DNA of 64,000 bases from Pulveribacter suum. Lineage in GTDB: Bacteria; Pseudomonadota; Gammaproteobacteria; Burkholderiales; Burkholderiaceae_C. The position numbers were made by a program, and so were the translations under genes. Under the pieces are notes generated by a model, which was given only the letters and a program-made list of their open reading frames with translations, did no database searches and had not been told where the DNA came from. Position 1 is the stretch's first letter; every line of letters begins with the position of its first letter. This document shows, piece by piece, positions 1-9,729 of the stretch. The stretch is from the NCBI RefSeq assembly GCF_003013695.1, contig NZ_CP027792.1, positions 3,120,501-3,184,500 on the forward strand, written 5' to 3'.

Positions 1-282
1 CCGGCCGGCCGCCCAGGCGCGCTCCACGCATTCGGCGTTGCGCATCTCGCAGGGCGGCAGCGCGCGGGCCGACCACAGCCGCGGCGCCTCGGCCACCATG
101 CGCCCCGCGTGCCCCACGGCCGCGCGCACGTCGGCCAGCGTGTAGCCCGCGCCCGCAGCGTTGCCGACGAAGCGGCGCCGGTAGGTCGGCGAGAGGCAAA
201 ACACCACCCACCCGAGCGCCGCGCCGATGGCGTGCAGCAGCCACAAAGGCAGCGCAGAGAGAAGGCGAAAAAGGGTTGGCAT
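1..282 (-). CDS. Lipid A biosynthesis (lauroyl) acyltransferase, 5' part only
   Basis: This gene runs off the left edge, so only the first 94 codons (ATG at 282) are present. The N-terminus has a hydrophobic stretch (PLWLLHAIGAALGWVVF) followed by SPTYRRRFVGN, the usual start of LpxL/HtrB-type acyltransferases. These inner-membrane enzymes transfer lauroyl or myristoyl groups to Kdo2-lipid IVA. The catalytic HX4D motif would lie beyond the edge and cannot be checked. It is divergent from metK with a 144-bp gap. The family assignment is good; the exact acyl specificity is not determinable. Confidence 0.75.
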   Translation of the reverse strand, partial: MPTLFRLLSALPLWLLHAIGAALGWVVFCLSPTYRRRFVGNAAGAGYTLADVRAAVGHAGRMVAEAPRLWSARALPPCEMRNAECVERAWAAGR

Positions 283-426
283 TAAAATGGCGCGGTCGCC
301 GAGTTAAATGAGCAACTTGCAGGGCGACGTTAAACACAACTGCTAAAGCGTTCGCCATGAAGCTCCCGCAGGGCTTTGGGCAACGCCCAGACAAGCTGCT
401 GACGACAAACACCGGAGTTTATTCAA
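283..426 (+). promoter_or_regulatory. metK leader with two adjacent hairpins
   Basis: The 144 bp between the acyltransferase gene and metK contain a weak promoter-like pair (TTGCAG at 317-322, TGCTAA at 341-346, spacer 18). Two back-to-back hairpins follow: 360-376 (AAG..CCC-GCA-GGG..CTT) and 377-389 (TGGGC-AAC-GCCCA). They end 37 nt before the metK ATG. Since metK genes in many bacteria have structured SAM-responsive leaders this could be regulatory, but I do not recognise a named riboswitch class here. Confidence 0.3.
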
Positions 427-1608
427 ATGGCGAACGACTTCCTCTTCACGTCCGAATCGGTCTCTGAAGGCCACCCCGACAAGGTGGCCGATCAGATCTC
501 GGACGCCATCCTGGATGCGATCCTCGAACAGGACCCGCGCTCGCGCGTGGCCGCCGAGACCCTCACCAACACCGGCCTGGTGGTGCTGGCGGGCGAGATC
601 AGCACCAATGCCCACGTGGACTACATCCAGGTGGCGCGCGACACCATCCGCCGCATCGGCTACGACAACACCGAGTACGGCATCGATTACAAGGGCTGCG
701 CGGTGCTGGTGGCCTACGACAAGCAGAGCAACGACATCGCCCAGGGCGTGGACCACGCCAGCGACGACCACCTGAACACCGGCGCCGGCGACCAGGGCCT
801 GATGTTCGGCTACGCCTGCGACGAGACGCCCGAGCTGATGCCCGCGCCCCTGTACTACGCGCACCGCCTGGTCGAGCGCCAGGCGCAGCTGCGCAAGGAC
901 GGCCGCCTGCCGTTTTTGCGCCCCGACGCCAAGAGCCAGGTGACCATGCGCTATGTCGATGGCAAGCCGCACAGCATCGACACGGTGGTGCTGTCCACCC
1001 AGCACAGCCCCGACCAGAGCGAGAACGCCACCACCATGAAGGCGAGCTTCATCGAGGCCGTGGTCGAGGAAATCATCAAGCCGGTGCTGCCCAAGGAGTG
1101 GCTGCAGGACACCAAGTACCTGATCAACCCCACCGGCCGCTTCGTCATCGGCGGCCCGCAGGGCGATTGCGGCCTCACGGGCCGCAAGATCATCGTGGAC
1201 ACCTACGGGGGCGCCTGCCCGCACGGCGGCGGCGCATTCAGCGGCAAGGACCCGACGAAGGTGGACCGCTCGGCTGCCTACGCCGCGCGCTACGTGGCCA
1301 AGAACGTCGTCGCCGCGGGCCTTGCGCGCCAGTGCCAGATTCAGGTGGCCTACGCCATCGGCGTGGCGCGGCCGATGAACATCACGGTCTATACCGAAGG
1401 CACGGGCGTCATCTCCGACGAGCAGATCGCCGCCCTGGTACACGAGCACTTCGACCTGCGCCCCAAGGGCATCATCCAGATGCTGGATTTGCTGCGCCCC
1501 ATCTACGCCAAGACCGCCGCCTACGGCCACTTCGGCCGCGAGGAACCCGAGTTCACCTGGGAGCGGACGGACAAGGCCCAGGCGCTGCGGGCAGCGGCGG
1601 GGCTATGA
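427..1608 (+). CDS. metK: S-adenosylmethionine synthase (methionine adenosyltransferase)
   Basis: This 393-residue cytosolic enzyme makes S-adenosylmethionine from methionine and ATP. The N-terminal [14 protein letters not shown] motif (His16), the ATP-binding [12 protein letters not shown] motif (from residue 119) and the P-loop-like GGGAFSGKD (267-275) are all present. The length is normal for the family. The ATG at 427 follows CCGGAGTTTATTCAA, which holds a GGAG ribosome site. The last twelve codons ([16 protein letters not shown]) are echoed twice more in the DNA downstream, which is unusual. Confidence 0.98.
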   Translation: MANDFLFTSESVSEGHPDKVADQISDAILDAILEQDPRSRVAAETLTNTGLVVLAGEISTNAHVDYIQVARDTIRRIGYDNTEYGIDYKGCAVLVAYDKQSNDIAQGVDHASDDHLNTGAGDQGLMFGYACDETPELMPAPLYYAHRLVERQAQLRKDGRLPFLRPDAKSQVTMRYVDGKPHSIDTVVLSTQHSPDQSENATTMKASFIEAVVEEIIKPVLPKEWLQDTKYLINPTGRFVIGGPQGDCGLTGRKIIVDTYGGACPHGGGAFSGKDPTKVDRSAAYAARYVAKNVVAAGLARQCQIQVAYAIGVARPMNITVYTEGTGVISDEQIAALVHEHFDLRPKGIIQMLDLLRPIYAKTAAYGHFGREEPEFTWERTDKAQALRAAAGL

Positions 1609-1799
1609 GCCCCGCGTTTGCCGCCAGGCAAACCCTGGGCCTTTGAGCGAAGTTCATATCGCGTAGCGATGTGAACGCAGACCACAAGGCTGCAGCGCTG
1701 CGTGCAGCGGCCGGGTTGTAAAGCCCGGAGCCCGCGCCAGCGGGTTCGGCAGCCTTGCGACACAAGGCCCAGGCGCTGCGTGCAGCGGCCGGGCTGTAA
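1571..1799 (+). repeat. Three copies of the metK 3' end (38-nt unit)
   Basis: A 38-nt segment encoding [11 protein letters not shown] plus stop at the end of metK (1571-1608) recurs at 1684-1721 and 1762-1799. In both downstream copies the reading frame and a stop codon are retained. By eye the third copy differs from the first at 4 positions and from the second at 5. Between the first and second copies is a near-perfect 11-bp hairpin (GTTCATATCGC-GTA-GCGATGTGAAC, 1652-1676) with no T-run after it. The 1609-1991 gap holds no other gene that I can support. Confidence 0.7.
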
Positions 1800-1991
1800 G
1801 GCAAGCCCCATCAAGCGTGGGGTGAGCCGGCGCGGCGGCGGTGCGGCCTGGACGGCCTGACAAGGCGGCGCTGTCGATGCCCTCCTACACGTTGCAGTTT
1901 GGCGGGACGACGGGACGCGCCCACGGCGGCCCCTACTCTTGCGCTGCGCCGCCGCACCTGCTGGCGGGCCACACCCAAGGAGGCTCATCCC

Positions 1992-2177
1992 ATGCTCAAG
2001 TACGCCCTCATCTTCGCCATCGTTTCGCTCATCGCGGGCGCGTTCGGCTTTACCGGCATTGCTGCCGGCGCGGCCGGCATTGCCAAGGTACTGTTCTTCG
2101 TCTTCCTGGTGCTCACCGTGCTGTTCGTCGTTCTGGCCCTGCTGGGCTTTGGCGCGGCGCGCAAGGCGTTGAGGTGA
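1992..2177 (+). CDS. DUF1328 small membrane protein (YtjA-like)
   Basis: This 61-residue protein consists almost entirely of two hydrophobic segments ([16 protein letters not shown] and [21 protein letters not shown]) separated by [12 protein letters not shown]. This is the layout of the DUF1328/YtjA family of small inner-membrane proteins of unknown role. The ATG at 1992 has a strong ribosome site, AAGGAGG, at 1978-1984. It stands alone between metK and the convergent nrtR gene. Family membership is clear; function is unknown. Confidence 0.9.
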   Translation: MLKYALIFAIVSLIAGAFGFTGIAAGAAGIAKVLFFVFLVLTVLFVVLALLGFGAARKALR

Positions 2178-2240
2178 CGGGCTGCTGCGGTCCGACCCCA
2201 AGGCCAGTCGGCTGATGAGGCGTTTGTACGCCTCTGGGCG

Positions 2241-2315
2241 GTTGAGCGTTGAGCGTTGAGCGTTTGGCGCTTGGCGTGAAGAACGCACAACGCTAAACGA
2301 ATAACGCTCAACGCC
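2241..2315. repeat. Heptamer tandem repeat with inverted partner between convergent genes
   Basis: Three exact tandem GTTGAGC units (2241-2261) are followed by GTTTGGCGC. About 40 bp later come the complementary AACGCTAAACG and AACGCTCAACGC segments (to about 2314). The region can fold into a long imperfect hairpin between the DUF1328 gene and the end of nrtR. It may serve as a bidirectional terminator, though neither side has a T-run. Confidence 0.5.
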
Positions 2316-2317
2316 CC

Positions 2318-3010
2318 TCACAGCCCCCGCGGCGACAGCGACAGGCTGCGCCTGAACGCGGGGCGCAGGCGGTATAGCTGCGCGGGGCGGTGGGCGCCGC
2401 CGCCCTGCAGCGCGCCGGGCACGGGCTCCAGCATGGCCAGCTCGTCCATCTTGCGGCGAAAGCTGACCTTGTTCAGCGGCTCGCCCAGCACGGCCTCATA
2501 GACGGCCTGCAGCTGCGGCAGCGTGAACTGCTCGCCGCACAAGTGCACGGGCAGCGACGAATACTGGCTCTTGCCGCGCACCCGCTCCAGCGCCTGGCAC
2601 ACGATGGCGCCGTGGTCGAAGGGCAGCGCCGGCACCTCGTCCACATTCACCAGGCGCACGCCATCACCCAGCCCCTGCAGCCGCTCTGCGGGCACCAGCG
2701 CGCAATACACCACCGCCAGCGACCAGCCGCGCGGGTCGCGCGCGGGGCCCGAGAAGGTGGCCAGCTGCTCCAGATAGGGCGGCCGCACGCCCGCCTTGTC
2801 CTGCAGCACGCGCAGCGCGCTGGCCTGCGCGTCGGCGTCTTCCTGCGGATGGATGAAGCCGCCCGGCAGCGCCCAGGTGCCGGCGAACGGCGCCCGTTCG
2901 CGCCGCGCCAGCAGCACCTGCAGCGCGCCCTGCTGCAGCGTGAGCAGGACGGCATCGACCGTGCACAGCACGGGGCTGTGGGGCATATCAAGGGGCTTTG
3001 CATCAGGCAT
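2318..3010 (-). CDS. nrtR: NrtR-family transcriptional repressor of NAD metabolism
   Basis: This 230-residue protein has an N-terminal Nudix fold (about 15-150; GTWALPGGF then a Nudix-box region) and a C-terminal winged helix (about 160-225; FTLPQLQAVYEAVLGEPLNKVSFRRKM). The Nudix box is degenerate: the REUxEE core is replaced by LRVLQDK. In NrtR this fold usually senses ADP-ribose or related NAD metabolites rather than hydrolysing them. The gene is divergent from pncA-pncB-nadE-nadM, and a palindromic site overlaps the operon's promoter, so repression of that operon is likely. An alternative in-frame Met exists at codon 9. Confidence 0.9.
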   Translation of the reverse strand: MPDAKPLDMPHSPVLCTVDAVLLTLQQGALQVLLARRERAPFAGTWALPGGFIHPQEDADAQASALRVLQDKAGVRPPYLEQLATFSGPARDPRGWSLAVVYCALVPAERLQGLGDGVRLVNVDEVPALPFDHGAIVCQALERVRGKSQYSSLPVHLCGEQFTLPQLQAVYEAVLGEPLNKVSFRRKMDELAMLEPVPGALQGGGAHRPAQLYRLRPAFRRSLSLSPRGL

Positions 3011-3070
3011 GGACGAACGAGACTACCACCGACGCCCAGGCAGCCGCGCATTGCATTCTCATTAGATCAC

Positions 3071-3103
3071 TTAGTTGCATTAGTGAACTAACAGCACTAC
3101 ACT
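3071..3103 (+). promoter_or_regulatory. Promoter of the NAD operon with overlapping NrtR-type operator
   Basis: A sigma70-like promoter is visible: TTGCAT (3075-3080), a 17-bp spacer, and TACACT (3098-3103), 27 bp before the pncA start. A 21-bp inverted repeat with TTAGTT and AACTAA arms and a 9-bp centre (3071-3091) covers the -35 box and the first half of the spacer. Occupancy by a repressor would block the polymerase. NrtR is the obvious candidate because its gene is divergent from this site. Confidence 0.75.
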
Positions 3104-3129
3104 GGCCCCATCGCAACCGGGAAGCCGCC

Positions 3130-3984
3130 ATGACCACCATCCATCTGCTCGCCATCGACCCCCAGAACGACTTTTGCGACCTGCCCGCCAGCTGGCACGG
3201 GCGCGATGCCGCCAGCGGCGCCGCCATCGCCCCCTCGCTGCCCGTGGCCGGCGCCCATGCCGACCTGCAACGCCTGGCCGCACTCATCACTGCGCAGGGC
3301 GAGCGCATCGACCAGATCACCGTCACGCTGGATTCGCACCAGCGCTACGACGTGGCCCACCCCCTGTTCTGGCAGCGCGCGGATGGCGCCCCGGTAATGC
3401 CGTTCACCCCCCTTGCCGCAGCCCAGGTGCGCAGCGGCGAATACGCCCCGCGCGACGCCAGCGCCCGGGCCCGGGTGCTGGCCTACATGGATGCGCTGGA
3501 GGCCCAGGGCCGCTACACCCTCATGGTCTGGCCCGTGCACTGCGAGATCGGCAGCTGGGGCCACGCCGTGCATGCGGGCGTGCTGGCCGCCTGCGGCCAG
3601 TGGCAGGCGCGCCGCCAGCGGGCGGTGGCCAACGTCTTCAAGGGCATGAACCCCTGGACCGAGCACTACAGCGCCGTGCGCGCCGAAGTGCCCGATCCGC
3701 TTGATCCCGGCACCGACACCAACACCCGCTTGCTGGACGCACTGGGCCAGGCCGACCTGGTGCTGATCGCCGGCCAGGCCAGCAGCCACTGCGTGCGCGC
3801 CACCACCGAGGACCTGCTGCACCACCTGCCCCGGCGCGTGCGCGGCTGGCAGGCCAGCCGCCTGGTGCTGCTGACCGACTGCATGAGCCCGGTGGCCGGC
3901 TTCGAGACGCAGCACGCCGCCTTCCTGCAGGCCATGCAGGCCCAGGGCGCGCGGCTGGCGGTTTCAAGCGAAATCAGCCTCTGA
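3130..3984 (+). CDS. Nicotinamidase-like cysteine hydrolase
   Basis: The protein (284 residues, ATG at 3130) belongs to the isochorismatase/nicotinamidase superfamily. The N-terminal AIDPQNDF supplies the catalytic Asp10, LDSHQRYDVAHP carries likely metal ligands, and ASSHCVRAT carries the nucleophile Cys221. It should convert nicotinamide to nicotinate as the first step of the salvage operon. It is about 70 residues longer than E. coli PncA, so it belongs to a longer subgroup. The final codons and the TGA lie inside a copy of dispersed repeat A. PncB follows after 45 bp. Confidence 0.85.
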   Translation: MTTIHLLAIDPQNDFCDLPASWHGRDAASGAAIAPSLPVAGAHADLQRLAALITAQGERIDQITVTLDSHQRYDVAHPLFWQRADGAPVMPFTPLAAAQVRSGEYAPRDASARARVLAYMDALEAQGRYTLMVWPVHCEIGSWGHAVHAGVLAACGQWQARRQRAVANVFKGMNPWTEHYSAVRAEVPDPLDPGTDTNTRLLDALGQADLVLIAGQASSHCVRATTEDLLHHLPRRVRGWQASRLVLLTDCMSPVAGFETQHAAFLQAMQAQGARLAVSSEISL

Positions 3985-4015
3985 CGCCCGCCAGACAAGC
4001 GCTGGCAGCTATCAA
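3970..4015 (-). repeat. Dispersed repeat A, copy 1
   Basis: Read on the minus strand it begins TTTGATAGCTGCCAGCGC and ends in an AGAGGCTGATTT motif. The TGA of the nicotinamidase gene (3982-3984) lies within it, so the last few residues of that protein are encoded by repeat sequence. Confidence 0.7.
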
Positions 4016-4029
4016 ACAAGGAGCACCCC

Positions 4030-5220
4030 ATGGCCCCCGTCATCACCAGCCTGCTGGACACCGACCTGTACAAGTTCACCATGTGGCAGGCGCTCTTGCA
4101 CCGCCACCCGCAGACGCAGGCCGAATACCGCTTCGTCTGCCGCAACCAGCCGCAGTTCCCGCTCGCCGGCCTGGTGGACGCCGTGAATGCCGAGCTGGAC
4201 GCGCTGTGCCGACTGCGCTTTGCACCGGACGAGCTGGACTACCTGGCCAGCCTGCGCTTCATGAAAAGCGACTTCATCGACTTCTTGCGCATCTTCCAGT
4301 TCCAGCGCAACTTCATCGAGGCGCGCGCCGAGGGCGAGCAGCTGTCCATCGTCGCCCGCGGCCCGCAGGTGCACGTGATGGGCTTCGAGATCTTCGTGCT
4401 GGCCATCGTCAACGAGCTGTACTTTCGCCAGTTCGACGCACACACCGCGCTGGCCGAGGGCCGCACGCGCCTGGCCGCAAAATTAGCGCGGCTGCAGCGT
4501 GCCGCAGCGCAAGGCCCGCGCCTGCGCCACCCCTTCGAGATGTTCGACTTCGGCCTGCGCCGGCGCTACAGCGGCGCCTGGCAGCGCGAGGTAGTGCAGA
4601 CCTTTGCGCAAGAAGCGCCCGCCTGGTTCAAGGGCACCAGCAACGTGCTGCTGGCGCGCGACCTGGACTTGGTGCCCATCGGCACCATGGCGCACGAATA
4701 CCTGCAGACCTACCAGGCCCTCGGCGTGCGCCTGCGCGACTTCCAGGTCGCCGCGCTGGAGGACTGGGTGCAGGAGTACCGCGGCGACCTGGGGATCGCG
4801 CTGACCGACACTGTGGGCATGGACGCCTTCCTGGCCGACTTCGACCTGTACTTCGCCAAGCTCTTTGACGGCCTGCGCCACGACTCGGGCGACCCTGTCG
4901 CCTGGGGCGAAAAGGCCCTGGCGCACTACGCGCGGCTGCGCATCGATGCGGCCACCAAGCGCTTTGTGTTTTCCGACGGGCTGGACGTGGAGCGGGCGCT
5001 CTCGCTGTACGCCCACTTCGGCGACCGGGTGCAGCTGGGCTTTGGCATAGGCACGCAGCTGACCAACGACGTGGGCCTCAAGCCCCTGAACATCGTCATG
5101 AAACTGGTGCGCGCCAACGGCCAGCCCGTGGCAAAGCTTTCCGACACTCCCGGCAAAACCTTGTGCGACGATGCCACCTTCCTGGCCTACCTGCGCCAGG
5201 TCTTCAACGTCAACGACTGA
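4030..5220 (+). CDS. pncB: Nicotinate phosphoribosyltransferase
   Basis: This 396-residue protein starts [17 protein letters not shown], the hallmark of PncB. It also has [20 protein letters not shown] and [11 protein letters not shown] near the phosphate-binding region. It condenses nicotinate with PRPP, with ATP hydrolysis, to give nicotinate mononucleotide (NaMN). It is the second gene of the operon, with CAAGGAG just before the ATG. Length and motifs are normal for the bacterial family. Confidence 0.97.
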   Translation: MAPVITSLLDTDLYKFTMWQALLHRHPQTQAEYRFVCRNQPQFPLAGLVDAVNAELDALCRLRFAPDELDYLASLRFMKSDFIDFLRIFQFQRNFIEARAEGEQLSIVARGPQVHVMGFEIFVLAIVNELYFRQFDAHTALAEGRTRLAAKLARLQRAAAQGPRLRHPFEMFDFGLRRRYSGAWQREVVQTFAQEAPAWFKGTSNVLLARDLDLVPIGTMAHEYLQTYQALGVRLRDFQVAALEDWVQEYRGDLGIALTDTVGMDAFLADFDLYFAKLFDGLRHDSGDPVAWGEKALAHYARLRIDAATKRFVFSDGLDVERALSLYAHFGDRVQLGFGIGTQLTNDVGLKPLNIVMKLVRANGQPVAKLSDTPGKTLCDDATFLAYLRQVFNVND

Positions 5221-5233
5221 GAAAAAGCCCACC

Positions 5234-6919
5234 ATGCTCCGCATCACCCTGGCCCAGCTGAACCCGACCCTGGGCGACATCGAAGGCAACACGCAGCGCA
5301 TGGCCGCTGCCGCGCAGCAGGCCGCGGCGCAGGGCGCCGACGTGGTCGTGTTCCCGCAGATGGCCACCACCGGTTACTACCCGGCCGACCTGCTGACCGA
5401 GCCCAGCTTCATGGACCGGCTGGATACGGCCATCGCGCAACTGCGCCAGGCCAGCGCCGCGCTGCCCCGGCTGCACTGGGTGCTGGGCACGCCCACGCGC
5501 GGTGCGGGCGGCGGCAGCACGTTGCACGACAGCCTGCTGGTGCTGCAAGGCGGCGAGGTGCTTCTCGCGTGCCACCGGCAGGTGCTGCCCGCGCGCGGCG
5601 ACTTCGACGAGCGCCGGCACTTCGCGCCTGGTGCGGCCGGCCCGCGGCAGCTGGAGGTGAACGGCGCGCGCGTGGCCTTCCTGATCGGCCCCGAAGCGTT
5701 CGCGGACGGCGAGGGCCCGCTGGACGGGCTGGCCGGCGCCGCCCCCGGCCTCATCGTGCACATCGACGCGCACAGCAGCTACCTGGGCCGGCGCACCGGG
5801 CGCCACGCTGCACTGGCCCGCGCGGCGCAGCGCTGCGGCGCGCCGCTGCTCAGCTGCGCGCAGGTGGGCGGGCACGACGCGCTGGTGTATGACGGCGGCT
5901 CGCTCGCCGCGCTGCCCGGCGCTGGCGTGGTGTTCGAGGCCAGGCGCTTCGAGGAAGACGCGCCGCTGCTGGTGCTGGGCGATGACGGCCAGTTGCGCTC
6001 CGGCCAGGACGAACCCCTGGAGCCCGTGCCGGCGGAGGGCCTGCCGACGATGGAGTTCTATCGCCGCCAGATCCTCCTGGGCCTGCGCGACTACGCGCGC
6101 CGCTGCGGCTTTACCAAAATCGTCGTGGGCAGCTCGGGCGGGCTGGACAGCGCCCTGACCCTGGCGCTGGCCACCGAGGCGCTGGGCGCGGGCAATGTCG
6201 TCGGCATCACCATGCCCTCGCGCTTTTCCACGGCCGGCTCGGTGGATGACTCCGTCGCGCTGTGCCGCAACCTCGGCATCGCGCTGCTGACCCACCCCAT
6301 TGCCGACCTGGTGGCTGCCTACGCGCGCCAGTTTGAGGCCAGCTTCGGCCAGCCCCTGGCCGGGCTGGCGCTGGAGAACGTGCAGGCGCGCATCCGCGGC
6401 GTGACGCTGATGGAGTACTCCAACACCTTCGGCCACCTGCTGCTGAACACCGGCAACAAGTCCGAAAGTGCGGTGGGCTACTGCACGCTGTATGGCGACA
6501 CCAACGGCGGCCTGGGGCTGGTGGGCGACCTGTACAAGACCGAAGTGTTCGAGCTGGCGCGGCATGTGAACGCGCAGGCCGGGCGCGAGCTGGTGCCCGT
6601 GGCCATCATCGACAAGCCGCCTTCGGCCGAGCTGGCCCCGGGCCAGCGCGACGACGACAGCCTGCCGCCCTACCCCGTGCTGGACGAGGTGCTGAAGTAC
6701 CTGATCGAAGGCCCGCTGCTGCCCGCGCAGTACCAGGCCGCGCGCGCCTTCGTCGAGCAGCAGCAGACCAGCGACGCGGGCCGCGCGCTGGTGCAGCGCG
6801 TGCGCACCCTCATGGCGCGCAGCGAATACAAGCGCCACCAGGTGCCGCCCAGCCTGCGCCTGCGCCCGCGCGCATTCAGCGCCGGCTGGCAGATGCCGAT
6901 TGCCGCGCACCACGGCTGA
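5234..6919 (+). CDS. nadE: NAD synthetase with an apparently inactive glutaminase (nitrilase) domain
   Basis: This 561-residue, two-domain protein starts at ATG 5234, 14 bp after pncB. The C-terminal synthetase domain looks intact: the P-loop SSGGLDSALT, TTNxGNKSE-like LNTGNKSESAVGY, and PPSAELAPGQRDDDSLPPY. The N-terminal nitrilase-fold domain keeps the overall pattern, but all three catalytic residues of glutamine-dependent NadE appear replaced. FPE is FPQ (Gln42), the K..LP lysine is Arg115, and the LICED cysteine is Gly152 (LIGPEAF). The enzyme would then depend on free ammonia or a partner. It could amidate NaAD to NAD, or NaMN to NMN, given the adjacent NadM. The domain assignment is secure; loss of glutaminase is inferred from alignment by eye. 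Confidence 0.92.
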   Translation: MLRITLAQLNPTLGDIEGNTQRMAAAAQQAAAQGADVVVFPQMATTGYYPADLLTEPSFMDRLDTAIAQLRQASAALPRLHWVLGTPTRGAGGGSTLHDSLLVLQGGEVLLACHRQVLPARGDFDERRHFAPGAAGPRQLEVNGARVAFLIGPEAFADGEGPLDGLAGAAPGLIVHIDAHSSYLGRRTGRHAALARAAQRCGAPLLSCAQVGGHDALVYDGGSLAALPGAGVVFEARRFEEDAPLLVLGDDGQLRSGQDEPLEPVPAEGLPTMEFYRRQILLGLRDYARRCGFTKIVVGSSGGLDSALTLALATEALGAGNVVGITMPSRFSTAGSVDDSVALCRNLGIALLTHPIADLVAAYARQFEASFGQPLAGLALENVQARIRGVTLMEYSNTFGHLLLNTGNKSESAVGYCTLYGDTNGGLGLVGDLYKTEVFELARHVNAQAGRELVPVAIIDKPPSAELAPGQRDDDSLPPYPVLDEVLKYLIEGPLLPAQYQAARAFVEQQQTSDAGRALVQRVRTLMARSEYKRHQVPPSLRLRPRAFSAGWQMPIAAHHG

Positions 6920-6934
6920 AGCCCCGGTTTTTGG

Positions 6935-6990
6935 TCAAAACGCCCTCCGGCGCTTGGTACACAAGCGCTGGCAGCTCACTTTTTGCTAGC
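6935..6990 (-). repeat. Dispersed repeat A, copy 2
   Basis: On the minus strand this reads AGCTGCCAGCGCTTG, 5 nt, CAAGCGCCGGAG, GGCGTTTTGA. It fills the nadE-nadM gap, and nadM starts 10 bp beyond it, so the nadM ribosome-site region is repeat-derived. Confidence 0.8.
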
Positions 6991-6999
6991 AAAACACCC

Positions 7000-8040
7000 A
7001 TGCACGACATCGCCATCCTGATCGGCCGCTTCCAGCCCGTGCACGCGGGGCACTTGGCGCTGCTGCACGCGGCGCTGGCGCGCGCGCGGCGGGTCATCGT
7101 CATTGCCGGCTCGGCGCACCAGGCGCGCAGCCCCAAGAACCCCTTCACCTGGCAAGAGCGCCAAGCCATGCTGCACGGCGCCCTGCCCGCGGACGACGCG
7201 GCGCGCGTGGCCGTGCTGCCCGTGCGCGACTACTACGACCAGGCGCGCTGGGTCGCCGCCGTGCGCGCGGCCGTGGCGCCGCATGCGAACACCGACGCGC
7301 GCATCGCCCTGGTCGGGCATTTCAAGGACGCGAGCAGCAGCTACCTGGCCTGGTTCCCCGACTGGGAACTGGTCGATCTGCCGCGCCAGGGCGACATGGA
7401 CGCCACGCGCATCCGCGACGCCTGGCTGGGTGCAGCCGCCGGGGCGCTGGACGCTGCCCTGGCGCCGCTGGCCGCACAAATCCCGGCCCCCACCCTGGCG
7501 CTGCTGCGCGCCGTGGCGGCCACGCCCGAATACGCCGAACTGCAGCAGGAGTGGCGCATGCTGCGCCAATACCGCGCCGCCTGGGCCTGCGCGCCCTACA
7601 CGCCGGTGTTCGTGACGGTGGATGCGCTCGTGCGCTGCCAGGGGCGGGTGCTGCTGATCCGCCGCGCCCAGGCGCCCGGGCGCGGGCTGATGGCGCTGCC
7701 CGGCGGCTTTATCGAGCCGCGCGAGACGCTGTGGCGCTCATGCCTGCGCGAGCTGGCCGAGGAGACGCAATGCGCCCTGCCCGAAGCGCGCCTGCACGAG
7801 GCGCTGCGCGACGTGGCCGTGTTCGACCACCCCGACCGCAGCCAGCGCGGGCGCGTCATCAGCCATGTGCATTATTTCGACCTGGGCGATGCCGGCCCGC
7901 TGCCCGCCGTGCAGGCGGCCGACGACGCCAGCGAGGCGCACTGGGTGCCCGTGGCGCAACTGGCGGGCATGGAGGCACAGTTCCACGACGACCACTTCCA
8001 CATCCTGGATCACTTCCTGGGTCTGACGCAGCGCGGCTGA
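7000..8040 (+). CDS. nadM: Bifunctional NMN adenylyltransferase / Nudix hydrolase
   Basis: This 346-residue fusion has an N-terminal nucleotidyltransferase (GRFQPVHAGH carries the HxGH-type motif; a second motif is around ATRIRDAWLG) and a C-terminal Nudix domain (GGFIEPRETLWRSC then LRELAEET). The Nudix box matches GX5EX7REUXEE closely. Known homologues couple NMN adenylylation to ADP-ribose pyrophosphatase activity, which links NAD synthesis to removal of the ligand that NrtR-type regulators sense. It is the last gene of the salvage operon, downstream of nadE. Confidence 0.93.
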   Translation: MHDIAILIGRFQPVHAGHLALLHAALARARRVIVIAGSAHQARSPKNPFTWQERQAMLHGALPADDAARVAVLPVRDYYDQARWVAAVRAAVAPHANTDARIALVGHFKDASSSYLAWFPDWELVDLPRQGDMDATRIRDAWLGAAAGALDAALAPLAAQIPAPTLALLRAVAATPEYAELQQEWRMLRQYRAAWACAPYTPVFVTVDALVRCQGRVLLIRRAQAPGRGLMALPGGFIEPRETLWRSCLRELAEETQCALPEARLHEALRDVAVFDHPDRSQRGRVISHVHYFDLGDAGPLPAVQAADDASEAHWVPVAQLAGMEAQFHDDHFHILDHFLGLTQRG

Positions 8041-8071
8041 AGCGGCGCGGGCGCAGCGCTACCATCGTCCG

Positions 8072-9580
<1,509 letters not shown>

Positions 9581-9598
9581 CCAGACAGTTGCCTGATT

Positions 9599-9621
9599 TT
9601 CAGACATGCAAATTGTCTGAA
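9599..9621 (+). promoter_or_regulatory. Palindromic upstream activating site
   Basis: This is a perfect inverted repeat, TTCAGACA-N7-TGTCTGAA, located 60 bp upstream of the -24 element. A further degenerate half-site pair (CAGACAGTTGCCTG) lies at 9582-9595. The position and symmetry suit a dimeric Fis-type DNA-binding domain, presumably that of the activator encoded just upstream. Confidence 0.75.
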
Positions 9622-9680
9622 TTCCAGCCACGGCGATCAGGGATGCGGGAAATATCGTGACGGATCAATAACTTGCGCTT

Positions 9681-9696
9681 TGGCACGGCTTGTGCA
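9681..9696 (+). promoter_or_regulatory. Sigma54 (-24/-12) promoter
   Basis: The sequence TGGCACGGCTTGTGCA has the invariant GG (9682-9683) and GC (9694-9695) separated by exactly 10 bp, and matches the TGGCAC-N5-TTGCW consensus closely. It lies 33 bp before the ATG of the first binding-protein gene. Confidence 0.85.
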
Positions 9697-9729
9697 CTAT
9701 CCGGGCATCACTACAGGAGACACCCCGCC

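Noticed and set aside
5210..6913. Minus-strand open frame of about 567 codons opposite nadE
   Set aside because: It is a shadow frame with no domains; nadE on the plus strand has a clear synthetase P-loop.
9581..9729. Sigma70 promoter in the region before the first binding-protein gene
   Set aside because: No -35/-10 pair with good spacing was found; the -24/-12 match is far better.
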